Assembly (NCBI RefSeq): GCF_030867095.1
Contig: NC_081833.1
Coordinates: forward strand, 70,459,895 to 70,523,894
Direction of reading: 5' to 3'
DNA length: 64,000 nt
Source: Alligator mississippiensis
Taxonomy: Eukaryota; Chordata; Crocodylia; Alligatoridae
The notes beneath the pieces were generated by a model. That model saw only the letters and a list, made by a program, of their open reading frames with translations, searched no databases and was not told the origin of the DNA. The position numbers and the translations under genes are program-made. Positions 31,563 to 43,208 of this stretch are shown here, in pieces (within the stretch, counting starts at the first letter, position 1; the number at the start of each line of letters is the position of its first letter).

Positions 31563-32060
31563 GCAGGGGACAGGACGCTCGGGGGCAGCAGGCAGGAAGC
31601 GCGCAGCCCGACCCCCGTCTCCTACCGCAGCTCGCGCTCCCGCCGCCGCTGCCCCGCCCACGCGCGCTCTGCTAGGCGCGGCACCGCCCGGCACCCGTAG
31701 GGCGGTGCTCGGGTGTGTATGTGTGTGTGGGAAGCGAAGGGGAGGATTCCGTACAGCAAAATGGTGGCTTCTATGCGGCTTGGGGAGCGGCCCCTTTTAT
31801 CCCTGCCGTACGAGAAGATGGCGGGTCTCGCGGGATGGGCGGGGATGGAGCCGGATGGCGGCGGCGGGAGCGCGCGGGGCGGGGCTAGGGCGGCAGCAGG
31901 GGGCGCGGGCGCGGGCGCGCGGGGGGAGGCAGGGCTCTGTGCAAGTTGTAGAAACAGCGTCGGGCCAGACCGCGTCTACACTGGCCTAATAGCTCATCCC
32001 AGCGCCTTGTCCCTTAGGGTGCCTCGCGTCCGAGCAGAAACCTTACCCTGCACGATATCC
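31560..32060. promoter_or_regulatory. SDR42E1: CpG island, likely SDR42E1 promoter (possibly bidirectional)
   Basis: The densest CpG stretch in the window, with GGGGCGGGGC (SP1/KLF-type) near 31,877 and long GCGGGCGCG runs. AAGATGGCGG at 31,815-31,824 is a YY1-type core-promoter motif, and TCTCGCGGGA at 31,826-31,835 is close to the TCTCGCGAGA promoter element. It lies about 1.8 kb upstream of the SDR42E1 start codon. The YY1-type site points to the plus strand, away from SDR42E1, so a divergent transcript is possible. Confidence 0.6.
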
Positions 32061-32939
32061 CGCCGCTTCCACCCGCGTAGCTTTTTATTTCTGTTGCAGC
32101 AAGTCAGAAAGGCCTCCCAAACGCAATCCGGCCTCAGCGCTGCTTGCATTTTTTTGGTGTTTGTTTCTGAAAAAATGTAAGAGAAAAATAGGCCAAGCGT
32201 CCCCCTTCCTCTACCCCCCCTCGGTTAGATTTGGGAGCTGGCTGGGAAGCAGAGCGAAGCCCGGCTCCCTTGAAAGTGTGCAACCGTTCTTTATTTGCAC
32301 ACGCATTCATTTTTTTTTTTAGATACAGGCAGTCCTAAATGGGTCCTGAAAAAATGAGACATTGCAACTAGGAGCTGATTTTAGGAAACAATGTTGTAAA
32401 TGGGGGGTTGGTTCCTGAACCCAGGCGCGATACCTTATTTTCGCCAAAAATAACCCAGCGTTTTGTGGGTGCTATGGCAGAAGCGAGTACAGCGCTGCTG
32501 GTAGTTTTGCCTGTTGGGTTTAAACATTTCTCTTGGCTTGTAACGATACGTACGTTGAGTGGAGCTACTCTTGCAAACACCTTTCCATTCCTGCGATCGA
32601 GTATTTGCAGGATTTGTCCCTAAATGTCCAAGCATTTGTGACGTACAATGCAGGGCCGTGAATCTTCAGACCCCTGCGTTGTCCTGGGGCTGCACAGGGC
32701 AGTCTGATGCCTGGCTGAATAAAAGCTTGCACTGACCCCTGAAAACACTAGTATTTGCACGGCTTACGAAGCATTGCATTACTCTTAACTGGCTCTGACC
32801 TGTTGCGGAGAGAGAGATCCTTGCACTTCCCACCTTAGCGGCACCTATTCAGGACTCCTGGTGCTGTGCGCACATATCATTTTGCAGGATCAGAAAATAA
32901 ATGATGGTTTTATTTTGTCTTCATTCCTCATCTTGAAAG
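32061..32939. other. Intergenic, possible Tigger/mariner-like fragment
   Basis: TACAGGCAGTCCT at 32,325-32,337 resembles the terminal repeat of the element at 42,979 and could be the left end of a related MITE; no matching right end was found. Nothing coding was recognised. Confidence 0.35.
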
Positions 32940-34917
32940 AGGCCCTCTTGTATTTTAAAGGGACCTTACTGACCTAACCCAAGGTGCAAGAAGAATAGCA
33001 AATGTGGCAAGCGGCCAGCTTGGCTTAGCAGAGAACTCTTCAGTGAGCTTAAACACAAAAAGGAAGCTTACAAGCAGTGCAAGCTTGGAAAAAACAACTA
33101 GGAAGGAGTATAAAAGCATTGCTCGGGCATGCAGGGGTGAAATCAGGAAGGCCAAAGTGCAATTGGAGTCGCAGCTAGCATGGGATGTGCAGGGTAACGA
33201 CAAGAGTTTCTACACGTATTTTAGCAACAAGAGGAAGGTCAGAGAAAGTGTTGGTGCTCTAGTCAATGGGGCAGGCACCCTAGTGATAGATGATGAGGAA
33301 AAGGCTGAAGGGCTCAGTGCCTTTTGTACCTTGGTCTTCGCAGGGGAAGTCAGCTCCCAGATTACTGCACTGGCTGCACAGTTTGGGGAGGTGAGCAGCC
33401 CTCAGTGGTGAAAGAAGAGGTTAGGGACTACTTAAGAAGCTGGATGTGTACAACCCATGGGGCAGGATGGGTTGCCCCCGAGGGTGCTGAGGGAGTTGTC
33501 TGATGTGATTGCAGAGCCACCGGCCGGCATCTCTGAAAATCGTGGCAAGCAGAGGAGGTCCTGGCCAATTGGAAAAGGGTAAATATAGTGCCTATCTAAG
33601 AAAGGGAAGAAGAAGGATCCAGGGAACTACAGACCAGTCAGCCTCACCTCGGTCCTTGGAAAAATTGTGGCATAGGTCCTCAAGGAATCCATTTCTAAGC
33701 ACTTGAAGGAGAAAGAGGTGATTAGGACCAGTCAGCGTGGATTCACCAGGGGCAAGTCATGCCCGATCAACCTGATTGCTTTCTATGATGAGAAGACTGG
33801 TTCTGTGGATGTAGGAAAGTAGTGGATGTGATATACCTTGAATTTAGCAAGGTATTGATACAGTCTCCCACAGCATTCTTGCAAGCAAGCTAAGGAAGTA
33901 TGGGTTGGATGAATGGACTGTAAGGTGGATAGAAAATTGGCTGGATTGGCAGGCTCAATAAGTAGTAATCAATGGCTCAATGTCTAGTTGGCAGCCGGTA
34001 TCAAGTGCAGTGCCCCAGGGTTCAAGCTCTTCATTAACGACCTGAAAGATGGGCTGGAGTGCACCCTCAGCAAGTTCACGGATCACACCGTAGATACACT
34101 GGAGGGTAGGGCTAGGATTCAGAGAGATCTAGACAAATGGGAGGATTGGGCCAAAAGAAATCCCATGGGGTTCAACAAGGACAAGTGCAAAGTCCCTCAC
34201 TAGGACAGAACGGTCCCATGCACCAGGACAGGCTGGGGCTGGCTGACTGGCTGGGCAGCAGCTCTGCAGAAAAGGACTGGGGGTGACAGTGGACAATAAG
34301 CTGAATACGAGCCAGCAGTGTGCCCTTGTTGCCAAGAAGGCTAACAGCAGACTAGGCTGCATTAGTAGGAGCGTTTGTAGCACATTGAGGGAAGTAATTA
34401 TTTCCCTCTGTTCAGCACTGGTGAGGCCACACCTGCAGTATTGTGCCCAGTTTTGGGCCTCCCATTATAGAAAGTATGTGGACAATTTGAAACGAGTCCA
34501 GCTGAGGGCAATAAAAATGGTTTGGGGGCTGAGGCACATGACTTATGAGGAGAGGCGGAGGGAACTGGCCTTATTTAGTTTGGTGAAGAGAAGACCGAGA
34601 GAGGATTTGATAGCAACCTTTAACTACCTGAAGGGGGGTTAAAAGAGGATGTTCTCAGTGTTGACAGATGCCAGAACAAGGCATAACAGTCTCAAGTTGC
34701 AGCAAGGGAAGTTTAAGTTGGATATTAGGAAAAAACGTTCTCATCAGGAGGGTGGTGAAGCCCTGGAACAGGTTACCCAGAGACTCTCCATCCTTGGAGT
34801 TTTTTAAAGCCCGGCTCAACAAAGCCCTGGTTGGGATGATCTCGTTGGGGGGGTTGGACTAGATGTGACCTCCTGAGGTCCCCTCCAACTGTAATTTTCT
34901 ATGATTCTACGATCTTA
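32940..34917 (+). mobile_element. Old CR1 LINE, EN-RT linker to 3' end
   Basis: Starts in the linker after the endonuclease (ARACRGEIRKAKVQLE, SFYTYFSNKRKVRES) and continues through a very broken RT (VDVIYLEFSK, LVRPHLQYCAQFWA, PWNRLPRDSPSLEFFKARLN) to TATGATTCTACGATC near 34,917. Many stops and shifts make it clearly older than the copy at 6,535, and the 3' part (GMISLGGLD) marks a different CR1 subfamily. Confidence 0.88.
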
Positions 34918-35009
34918 GCTGTGTTTAAGTGTTAAGAAATCAATTCAGATTTGCTACTGGTAGATATTAGTAAAAGCATGAAGCTGTAATGAAGACAGAT
35001 TAATTAGGC

Positions 35010-35790
35010 CAGGGGGCGGGAAAATATCACCCATAGGCTATATCCAGCCTGCTATTTGATTCTGTCTGGCCCACGGGTGGGCAGTGGGTCCAGCTCTGGC
35101 CTCTGTTGATGCTGTGGGGGACACTGGGCAGAAGCAGCCCTGTCTGCCTGGCTCCACATGACAAGCCTGGGGTAAGCCATACTCAGGCCCTGGCTCCCCT
35201 GCTTAGGTTGGGCCAGTGGCGCCCTGCCTGCCTGTGGGTCGGAGCTGGTGGGAGCTGCCACGGGTGCTCCACTCCTGTGCCCAGGGGCAGCAGAGTTTCC
35301 CCAAAGCCTCCTGGCAGATGAAGCCCTGGTCCCAGCCCTGCTTCCCACCTTGCCCTAGGCAGTGACACGAGTCAGCCCAGCCACCTGCCACCTCCTAGCT
35401 GCAGCCAGCGTGGCTCCCATCCTGGTCGCCAAAGTTAGGCTGCCCCAGCACCCTAGGTCTGGGGCTTCTGCGGGAATGGAGACCCCTAGGCACAGGCTGC
35501 ATGCCCTGGAAGGGAGCTGGGACAGGCTGGAGGGGGCTGCTGGGCTTCTCCAGGCTTTGTAGGGGCAAGTGTGGATGGGAATGAGTGGTGGGCAGGCAGG
35601 TTTGGAGCGCAGGCAGCTCTTGAAGGGCTTGCTGGGGTGCAGGGTGAGGCAGCAGCTCCCTTGTGATTTGGGAAGTGGCTGGGCTCTGCTGGGGGTTGGA
35701 GTGTCCTCTCTTGGCCAAGTGTCTTGCTGGCTGGTTTTGGTTCCTTTGGGAAACGTTGAGGGGGTGGGGACTGCTCTAAGTCAAGCTCCT
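35010..35790 (+). mobile_element. Possible hAT-like non-autonomous element, GC-rich
   Basis: Starts CAGGGGGCGGGAAAATATCA, then CCATAGGCTATATCCAGCC, the layout of hAT ends like that at 36,379. The GC-rich interior runs to about 35,790 but no matching right terminus was found, so the end is a guess. Its open frames look like composition effects. Confidence 0.4.
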
Positions 35791-36378
35791 TCACCATGAA
35801 AGTCTACCCACGGGCAGAGGCTCAGGTCAGCTCCCTTTTCTTTGGTTGTTGTCTCCAGCAGCAGCTGCATCCTCAGCCTCTGGAGTGTGGTGGCTGCACC
35901 GTCCATGGTCCAGATCTGGCTCTAGGGCCCATAGCCAGAGTCCCATGGGAGGAGAGGTGGGGCTGGAGCAAGGAGTTGAATGGCAGCAGGCATACGTGTA
36001 ACCATAGTGGAGGGAGGTGGGTGCGCCCCCCGTTAAGGAATCTCGATGCTGCTGATCACAAAACCGCTGCCCTCTTTAAATGAACCACACCTTCATGCTT
36101 CCTATTTCTTGAGTCTTCAGAGGTCCTCACGAGATGCTTTCTACGTTTTCTTTGCAACCAGAGGGCTGCTTTTTCTGGAAAACTTATTTTCCCATATATA
36201 AGTAAATGCTGGACTCCAGGCGCTGAGGCTTTAAGAAACACTGCAGATAGTGTGAGACCTTGTGTGCACAGCACCCGGTGCAGTTGAGAGGTCATACATG
36301 ACAAGCTCTTCTGGGCTCAAGTAGTATTGAATCACCATGATGCAGCTTGCAAATACTTGTGGTTAACCCAGGAGCTAG

Positions 36379-38290
36379 CAGGGCTGGGCAAAATGCGGCC
36401 CATGGGCCAGATGCAGCCCATCAGCCATTCTATCCGGCCTGCGGGGCCCCTAAAAAATTTAGAAAATTAATATATATTGCCCCTGGCTGCTTGTCATGCG
36501 GCCCTCGATGGCTTACCAAAACTCAGTAAGCAGCCCTCCGCCCAAAATAACTGCCCGCCCCGAGTGCCTGCACAGATCCACCTTTTGTTTCTCCTCCTCC
36601 CATTCTGTTTAGAGCATTCAAAAGAGACAGAATACATTTCATTACTAGCTGAACTGTCTGCTTTGTTGCGGGAGGACTGCACTGGCTTTTAAAGTAACTG
36701 AGGGAAAGCCAGAAGAAACATTGCCTGTAGCTTAGAAGCCCGCGGCAGTGCCAAGGGTGCTCGTGAGTTTGAAATGAGCTCATCAAAGAAGAGGAAGGTA
36801 GGCCCTGAATGCCGAATATTCAACAAGAGCAAAGTTTCTTCACAAAACAGTCGGTGGCACAGGATGGAATTACGAGGATGAGCTACTTGATTACACACAA
36901 ATGGTTGACTGCTGCAATTTTGTGTCCGGACAAGAAAAAGCAGTTCAGGAACATTTGCTTGTCAAGGCAAACTATTGTGAGATGTGTCTTGAGACCCTGG
37001 GCCTGCCGTTGAAAAGCAAGGTAAACAATTTCTCGGGAGTTGTGAAGTCAGAGATAGCCCCCTTGTTGATTTTCATTCGTGGTATCACCCTAAATTTTGA
37101 GCTCAGAGAAGAACTGGCATTACTGCAGTCAACTGAAAGATGCAACAACTGGAAAAGATTTATTGGAGGCAGTAAATCAATGCATGTCAAAATTAGGAAT
37201 GGAGCAGAAAAAATTGGTGAGTGTGACCGCCGATGGAAGCCCAAATCTGACAGGCAAACGTGTTGGGTAGCTGAAAAGAATTCAAGGCCAAGTCAAAGAA
37301 ACAAATCCAGAACAGAACATTATTTTTCTACATTGCATTATTCATCACAGTGTCCTCTGCAGAAGCGTTCTGAAACCAAGCACGGTCGTGGACACAGTTA
37401 CGAAAGCAGACAACTACATTTGAACGAGAGGATTAAACCACAGGCAGTTTGTAACTCTGCTTGAGGGAATCTGAGCACACAGACATGCTCAGCGTAACAT
37501 GGCTTAATTTGGGTAACGTTTTGAAAAGAACGTGGGAACTGAGCCAAGATTGGTTTTGTTTTTGAACACGAAAGAGAAAAAGATTTGGATTTCCCACTGA
37601 TGCGGATTGGCGCTCTGATTTTCCATTCGCAAAATCATGGACCACATGGACGAACTCAATTCAAGACTGCAAGGGAAGGGGCTTCTTGCTCATGAATTGC
37701 ATTTCAGGGTCGAAGTCATTTACGACAAAGCGACTCCTTTTCTCCTGTGAGATACGAAACAAGGAGTTCACCCGTTTTCCTACGTTGCAGCAGATTGCTG
37801 TTTGTGATCAAAGCCTGGAAAAAATACGCATCGTCATTACTTGACTTGCATGCTGAATTTTCTCGCTGATTCAAGGATGTTGGAATGATAGAAAAAGACC
37901 TGTCTTTGGTTTCCTCACTTTCACATTTGAGGCTAACAACGTGCCATGTGATCTCCATCTCAAGCTGATTGACCTGCAGTGTAATACCTTGCTTGCAGAG
38001 CAATTCAAATCAGTCCACTTTGTAGGTTTATTCCTCTCGCGATGAACAGAAGTTTCCAGAGATCAGGCCTCAAGCCCAGAAGAGGGAGGCTCGTGTTGTT
38101 CAGATCAACATGCATGTGTGAGCCGATGTTTTCTGTGCCGAAATTCAATAAATCAAAACCGATCTTGGAGCGATGACCACCTTGCAGCAGTGCTTTGCAT
38201 TGCAACAACAGCGATGATACCTGACTTCAATTCTCCGGTTAACGCACAGCAGAAACTTCATTCTTCCCATTGAGTGAATTTGTTTTTCTT
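36379..38290 (+). mobile_element. Decayed hAT transposon with transposase relic (ZBED5/GTF2IRD2-like)
   Basis: The left terminus is CAGGGCTGGGCAAAATGCGG. Downstream, plus-strand fragments follow the hAT transposase order: WLTAAILCPDKKK, LLIFIRGITLNFELREELAL, LHCIIHHSVLCRSVL, MDHMDELNSRLQGKGLLAHE, CDLHLKLIDLQCNTLLAEQF, then HLAAVLCIAT-like text near 38,200. Several frame changes and stops separate them, the zinc-finger part is poor and no right terminus was found. The closest families I know are the Charlie/hAT transposases that gave rise to ZBED5 and GTF2IRD2. It is ancient and non-functional. Confidence 0.82.
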
Positions 38291-39586
38291 CAACCTAATT
38301 TTCAGTATACAAAAATAGGATTTTATTTTGAGCTATCATGCAGTTGCCTCTATATACATTATTCAAAAAAACATAAATCAGGACAAAATGTATTTTTAAA
38401 AATAAAATATTTTATAGCAGAGGTTTGATATTTGGCATATATTTGGTTTTTATAGCACTTATCTTCAAAGCCCTGTAACTCATTGAACCAGATAATAACT
38501 GTGAGAGGCGGGTAAACGTTTTCCCCATTTTATCCTTTTGAGTTTGGGTTCTTAGCTCCTATCTCCATGCACCGTCCACTTGTCTATGCTGCCTTTTTCT
38601 TTCTTTGAATGAACCCTCTAGCTTTCTTAAGACTATACCGGTACTTAGAAATCAAACATCAATCACAGTCTTACCAAATTGACTTGAATCATAGTTTCCT
38701 TGTAGGTTGCTGGTTGTTGGCTTGTTTGTGTTCATGCAGTGGAACACGTGTCTTTGTGACTGCGCGTGTGTTAGTGCAAATCAGTTGCGATGACATGGGT
38801 TTTCTACTTCAGAGAGAGGCCTGGTCTACCTTAATTTTACTTTAAGTGCTGAATGTGTCAGAGTCCCAACCATGTTATAATATCACGTGGACTTTCATGT
38901 TGTGACCACTTGAAGGAATTGCCCTCTAGCCTGAAATTCCAGAGCGTGGTACCTTAAAATGGAAAAGCATTGTATTAAGTGATGCCTTACTTGTTGTGAC
39001 TTGACTTTAAATGAACCTGAGCTGCTCCACAGAGAGGTTCAAATCAGCATTTGAGTAGAACAAAATAAGGAGCTGCATAAGCAAGAAAAAGGAACAAGCT
39101 CATTAACCTTCCCTCTCCCTTTTTTTCCCTACGTTGCTTCATCTGGTACTGTCATTTGCTAGTAAATTTGCTAGTAAAATTGTTTTGTCATCGAACTACA
39201 AAGCATGACAAACATGCAGTAATGGAGAATAAAATAATGATTTGCTATGAGAATGTACCATACTGTGATTTTAATTGGGAAAGTAACTCTGAATCATGCT
39301 ATTTTACATGATGGGAATTGTTTTTCTGCTTTTCCTTTGGCTGATCAAATCTGATGCATAAGGGAGACAAGGCAAATTGCACAAAGGCTATAACCCTAGG
39401 CCAGCACAACATGCCCAATGGTTTTACAAAATGTATGAAGCAGTTCATACAATTTGAAGCAAAAAGGTGGAAATGACGGAATATGTTTTTTGGGGGTTGG
39501 GGGAAGGAGGAGGAGAATTGTATGATCTAAAATAGAAATAAATTTTCATTTTTGTTAAAAGGGAAGATTGTAGAAAGGATGGATGG
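38291..39586. other. Intergenic, nothing recognised
   Basis: AT-rich DNA with no recognisable gene or mobile element. Confidence 0.6.
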
Positions 39587-39800
39587 TCTTGGGGGAAGAG
39601 TTAGATTATCTGCCTTCTATTTCTGGTCGTGCAATAGACTTCCTGTGTGACCTTGAGCAAATCAATTTCCTCATCTATATAATGAAAGGGGTATTATACT
39701 CCCCCACTTCTCAGAGCTGCTGAGGAGCTCATTTCATTAATGTCTATACAGCTGTTTGAGTTCCTCAGATGGCAGGTGCTATATAAATATTAATAAAACA
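39587..39800 (+). repeat. MIR-type SINE
   Basis: Contains TTCCTGTGTGACCTTGAGCA, AAATCAATTTCCTCATCTAT and GTGCTATATAAATATTAAT in MIR order (core to 3' end). Diverged but readable. Confidence 0.75.
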
Positions 39801-40065
39801 GGAAATTAGTTGTGTGGGACTTAAAAGATTTTTGGCAGTTAAGCAAGTTTCACCCTGTGGAAATGGTCACAGTGCCTTTACCTGAGGGGATCTGTTCATC
39901 ATATAGCGTTGCTTTTGGAACATCCTGTACTTTTATACATAGAGTAAGTCATGCACATACCATACTTATCCATCTTGATTTTTTTTTTCTTCTGCAGAGA
40001 GATATAGTGCCAATAATGGAAGGATCTGTTCTGCAGTAGGAAGAGAAATGGAATTAAAAGTTAAT

Positions 40066-40416
40066 AGGAATCAAAACTTGTGGCAGAGGTGATATCTTTT
40101 ATTAGACCAACTAGATATTTGCAAAAAAAGGTCTTTATTTGCAAGACTTTGGGCACAGGCATAGGCGATTGCAACGATTGTAAAAGTTCTTCTGGGTAGA
40201 AATTTTTCAATTTTTTCATTTTTCATTTCTACCTAGGAGAACTTTTACAATCTTTGCAAACACACCTATCCCTGATGAAGGGTGCCTGTGCCCGAAAGCT
40301 TGCAAAACAAAGAATTTTTTTTTGCAAAATCTAGTTGGTCTAATGAAAGATATGGCTTCTGCCACGAGTTTTGATTCCTGTTGCCTCTAGACCAATATGG
40401 CTACAACCTGGATACC
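40066..40416 (-). repeat. Fold-back SINE-like element with 12-bp target duplication
   Basis: Read on the minus strand: head GGTATCCAGGTTGTAGCC with ATTGGTCTAG, then a palindromic body. Bases 40,066-40,385 pair with themselves: GGAATCAAAACTTG, CTTTTATTAGACCAACTAGA and AACTTTTACAATC recur inverted. The internal CCTGATGAAGGGTGCCTGTG and CGAAAGCTTGC are typical of the wider family. A perfect TTAAAAGTTAAT duplication (40,054-40,065 and 40,417-40,428) flanks it. Same layout as 18,264: an unpaired head, then a hairpin. Confidence 0.8.
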
Positions 40417-40559
40417 TTAAAAGTTAATGGCATTGCTAGTTCTCCAAGACTAATTCATATAGCTTGATATTTCCTCATCCTTACAGTTACTTCATCACTC
40501 TTTCTTGTATCCCTTTCCTTCTGTCTTTTCCCACTTTAGGAATGTACTATTTTCATTAA

Positions 40560-40720
40560 AATACTCTAGTACTGATTAGAAAGAAATGTGGTCTGGAGGT
40601 TAGAACAGAAGATTCCCAATCAAAATGGAAATGAAGTGTAGTATCTGTTACAGGAACCTCTGAGGCTTCAAACTGTCTATAAAGCACTTTGAGATTCTTG
40701 GATGAAAAACAGTGTATAAT
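40560..40720 (+). repeat. MIR-type SINE 3' fragment
   Basis: AAAGCACTTTGAGATTCTTG followed by GATGAAAAACAGTGTATAA corresponds to the MIR 3' end. The left limit is uncertain. Confidence 0.5.
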
Positions 40721-41715
40721 GTGAAATATGGCTAGATCTCGATGGTGCCAAATGGGTGTGAAGACTTCCACATAATTCTTCCTGTGCATATCAAATATGA
40801 AAAGCAGCACCAGTGCCAGTGTAATCTTAGGTTTTTCATACATACAGATGGGAAATTTTAGATGAGTGGTCATTGGAGGCTGCCAAGGTCCTGTTCATAC
40901 GAGACCAGAAGTGAAGTCAGGGGAAAAAAGTTATGCTGCAACCTAACTGCCTGTATAAAGGCTTTAGTTTCAGCAGCTGTGGTGCTGCTTAACACTTGAA
41001 AATGCTGGGTGGAAAGGGAGGTCCTTCTGCCTCTACTGTGTTTTCTGCTTTGTTCTGAGAGAGGGGCTGTCATACTACATAGCTGATTTTGCAGCTTTCA
41101 AAGCTACGGTGCAAGTTACCATCTTAAATCCCACCTTTGGTACCACAACATCGGTACTTGCAGTCCCATTATCAAGTAGGTGCAATTTCATGTAGCCCAT
41201 ACGTGACATATCAGTAAATAGTGGAGCAATGGAAAGCTAACTTGTTTTGGATAAGCAGTTCTGAAATAGGAACATTTTCAATTGCATGGTCATTTGTGGC
41301 TCTGTTGGGATGAGCAAAACGTGACGTGGGCTATGTACCATTTCCAGAAAATCGTTATTGAAGGGTCTCTTCTTCGCAAGGATTTTTAGTGCATGGACTT
41401 GGTTCTAAGGATACTAGCCTGACATGAAATGATGTGTACATGCTAGCATGTTGGGTCAAAAATTAACATTTTTTTTCTCCTTCCATACTGGTTCAGAACT
41501 GTAGACTTACATGCAAGTTACCAGCTCTGAATTTATTGTAAGCTTTTGTCAACAAAGATAACTAACATATTAGTGGTTCAAAGACTGGTTGCGAGGCAGA
41601 ACTCCTGATTCCTCCTTTTAACTTTGACTTTAAATGCTGTAGCCTTCCTTTGACCAAAGTCAGCGTTGGGTGACGTTTCTGACTGGCTCGTTGTCTGTCT
41701 TTGCATGTACTAGAG

Positions 41716-42057
41716 CAGTGCTTCTCACCCTTTTTTAGAGTCTGGGTACTCATCCACTACTTCGACTGTGGTGGCACCCAGCCCCGATTGAGAACCAGCA
41801 TTGCTGATAGGAATGTAAATACTGATTTGAAAAAAAATCCATTTACAATTACAATGGTTGTAATTACAACGGTTAAAATCTTGTCATTACGATGGTTAAA
41901 TGATTAATCAGTAAGGGGAAAGGGGGAGGGAACTAATATTTATAGTTAAGCTCTGCAGACCCTGGTGCAGCTGTTTGCAGCCTCCTCTCCATGGCGGTGG
42001 TGCCTGCGTTGCGACACCCTTGGAGGGGTCATGCAGCACCACGGCTGAGAACCACTG
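41716..42057 (+). mobile_element. hAT MITE, CAGTGNTTCTCA family
   Basis: 342 bp with terminal inverted repeats CAGTGCTTCTCA and TGAGAACCACTG, flanked by TACTAGAG (41,708) and TCCTAGAG (42,058), 7 of 8 identical and close to the hAT target consensus NTCTAGAN. Confidence 0.8.
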
Positions 42058-42517
42058 TCCTAGAGACACCCAGGGCATAACTTCTGAAGTGCTGAGTACT
42101 GGGACGTTGTTATGACAACTCTGGGTGCTGAGGAGCCTTAAAATCTGTTTCTGAGTGTCTCAAGATGTCAGCACACACTTTGCAACTGCCGGCCCTAATT
42201 TCTTTTGGCCTTAGGACTCCTATTTGACGGGGGTACTACCTCCTGTCTGGCCCCTTGAGATATTGAGACTCAAATAACTCTTTGTGAAATGCACTGGGGT
42301 CTTGGAAGAAAAAGGCTTTTACAGGATAAAGTATTTCTGTGGCAGTTTATGGAAAAATAGATCTAAGTTGATGTTTACCAAATCTGCCTACGAAGAGGAT
42401 AGTTCTGCAGCCTTTACTCAGTGAGTAGTCCCTGTACTTCAGCACAGCTCATAAGAACTAGGACTGGAGGATTTATTTCTGCACCACTTGTTGGCACCTC
42501 CTTTTCTGGGTTTAGCA

Positions 42518-42700
42518 CAGTGCAGGACAACCTTTTCTGGCAGGCGTGCCACAAATTAGCCCTGTGCTCCCCCCGAGTCCCACTCTACTTCCCCTGCCCA
42601 ATCTGTTGCTCTTCCTTCTTCTCCCTCCCCTGTTTGCCACTGTGCTATTTGTCTCCTCCCTGATCTGCCATATGCACCCATGGAGGCTACCTGTGCCACT
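42518..42700 (+). mobile_element. hAT-like MITE with CT-rich interior (copy C), truncated
   Basis: Starts CAGTGCAGGACAACCTTTTC with TGGCAGGCGTGCCAC, then TTAGCCCTGTGCTCCCCCC and the CT-rich interior, as in copies A and B. The right end is replaced by a CR1 fragment. Confidence 0.6.
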
Positions 42701-42704
42701 TGTG

Positions 42705-42940
42705 GCATGTATTTCATAGTTTCTTGGGTTGGAAGGGACCTGAACAGATCATCAAGCCTGACCCCCTGCCCCAGAAACGAGTGCTGGGATAATACCCCAG
42801 CCAGATATCTATCCAACCAACTCCTGAAGAACCCCAAGGTAGGGGAGAGCACCACGTCCCTTGGGAGCCCGTTCCAGAGCCTGGCAGTCCTAACTGTAAA
42901 AAGGCTAGCCGCCCCTGGTTTAGCACCTGGAAAGCTGTAC
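42705..42940 (-). mobile_element. CR1 LINE 3' fragment
   Basis: The minus strand encodes LFTVRTARLWNGLPRDVVLS, then FRSWLDRYLAGVL, the CR1 ORF2 C-terminus, and ends with GTCCCTTCCAACCCAAGAAA-type 3' UTR. Only the last 230 bp or so are present. Confidence 0.85.
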
Positions 42941-42978
42941 TTCATTTTGATGCTTCCTAGGTCGCTCGGGAAAAGATA

Positions 42979-43208
42979 CAGCTACTCCTTTCTTAACGTT
43001 ATTAGTTACATTCTTGAAAAATGTGATTTTAAGCAAAACGATGTTAAGCGAATCCAGTTGCATCACAGTAGTCGCCTACTAGCAGGCGGCCGGCAAACCA
43101 TGTTATAAGCAAACGTCGCGCAACTTTAAACGAGTATGTTCTCTAATAGATGAGCGACGTAATAACGAAACAACATTCACCGGGACGATGTTAAGTGAGG
43201 AGTACCTG
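42979..43208 (+). mobile_element. Tigger/pogo-like MITE
   Basis: 230 bp between TA dinucleotides. The left end CAGCTACTCCTTTCTTAACG mirrors the right end GTTAAGTGAGGAGTACCTG. CAG-starting inverted repeats with a TA target suit the pogo/Tigger group. Internal AACGATGTTAAGCGAA-type segments recur near the right end. Confidence 0.65.

Noticed and set aside
31120-31700. Repetitive open frames (GSRKQSNRSG type)
   Set aside because: Direct translation of the GA-rich minisatellite, not a repeat protein.
31713-32180. 155-codon frame starting in the CpG island
   Set aside because: Gly/Ala/Arg-rich text is expected from CpG-island composition. No splice or family support.
35010-35800. Several Pro/Gly/Ser-rich frames on both strands
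   Set aside because: GC-rich mobile sequence is open in several frames at once. No conserved domain.
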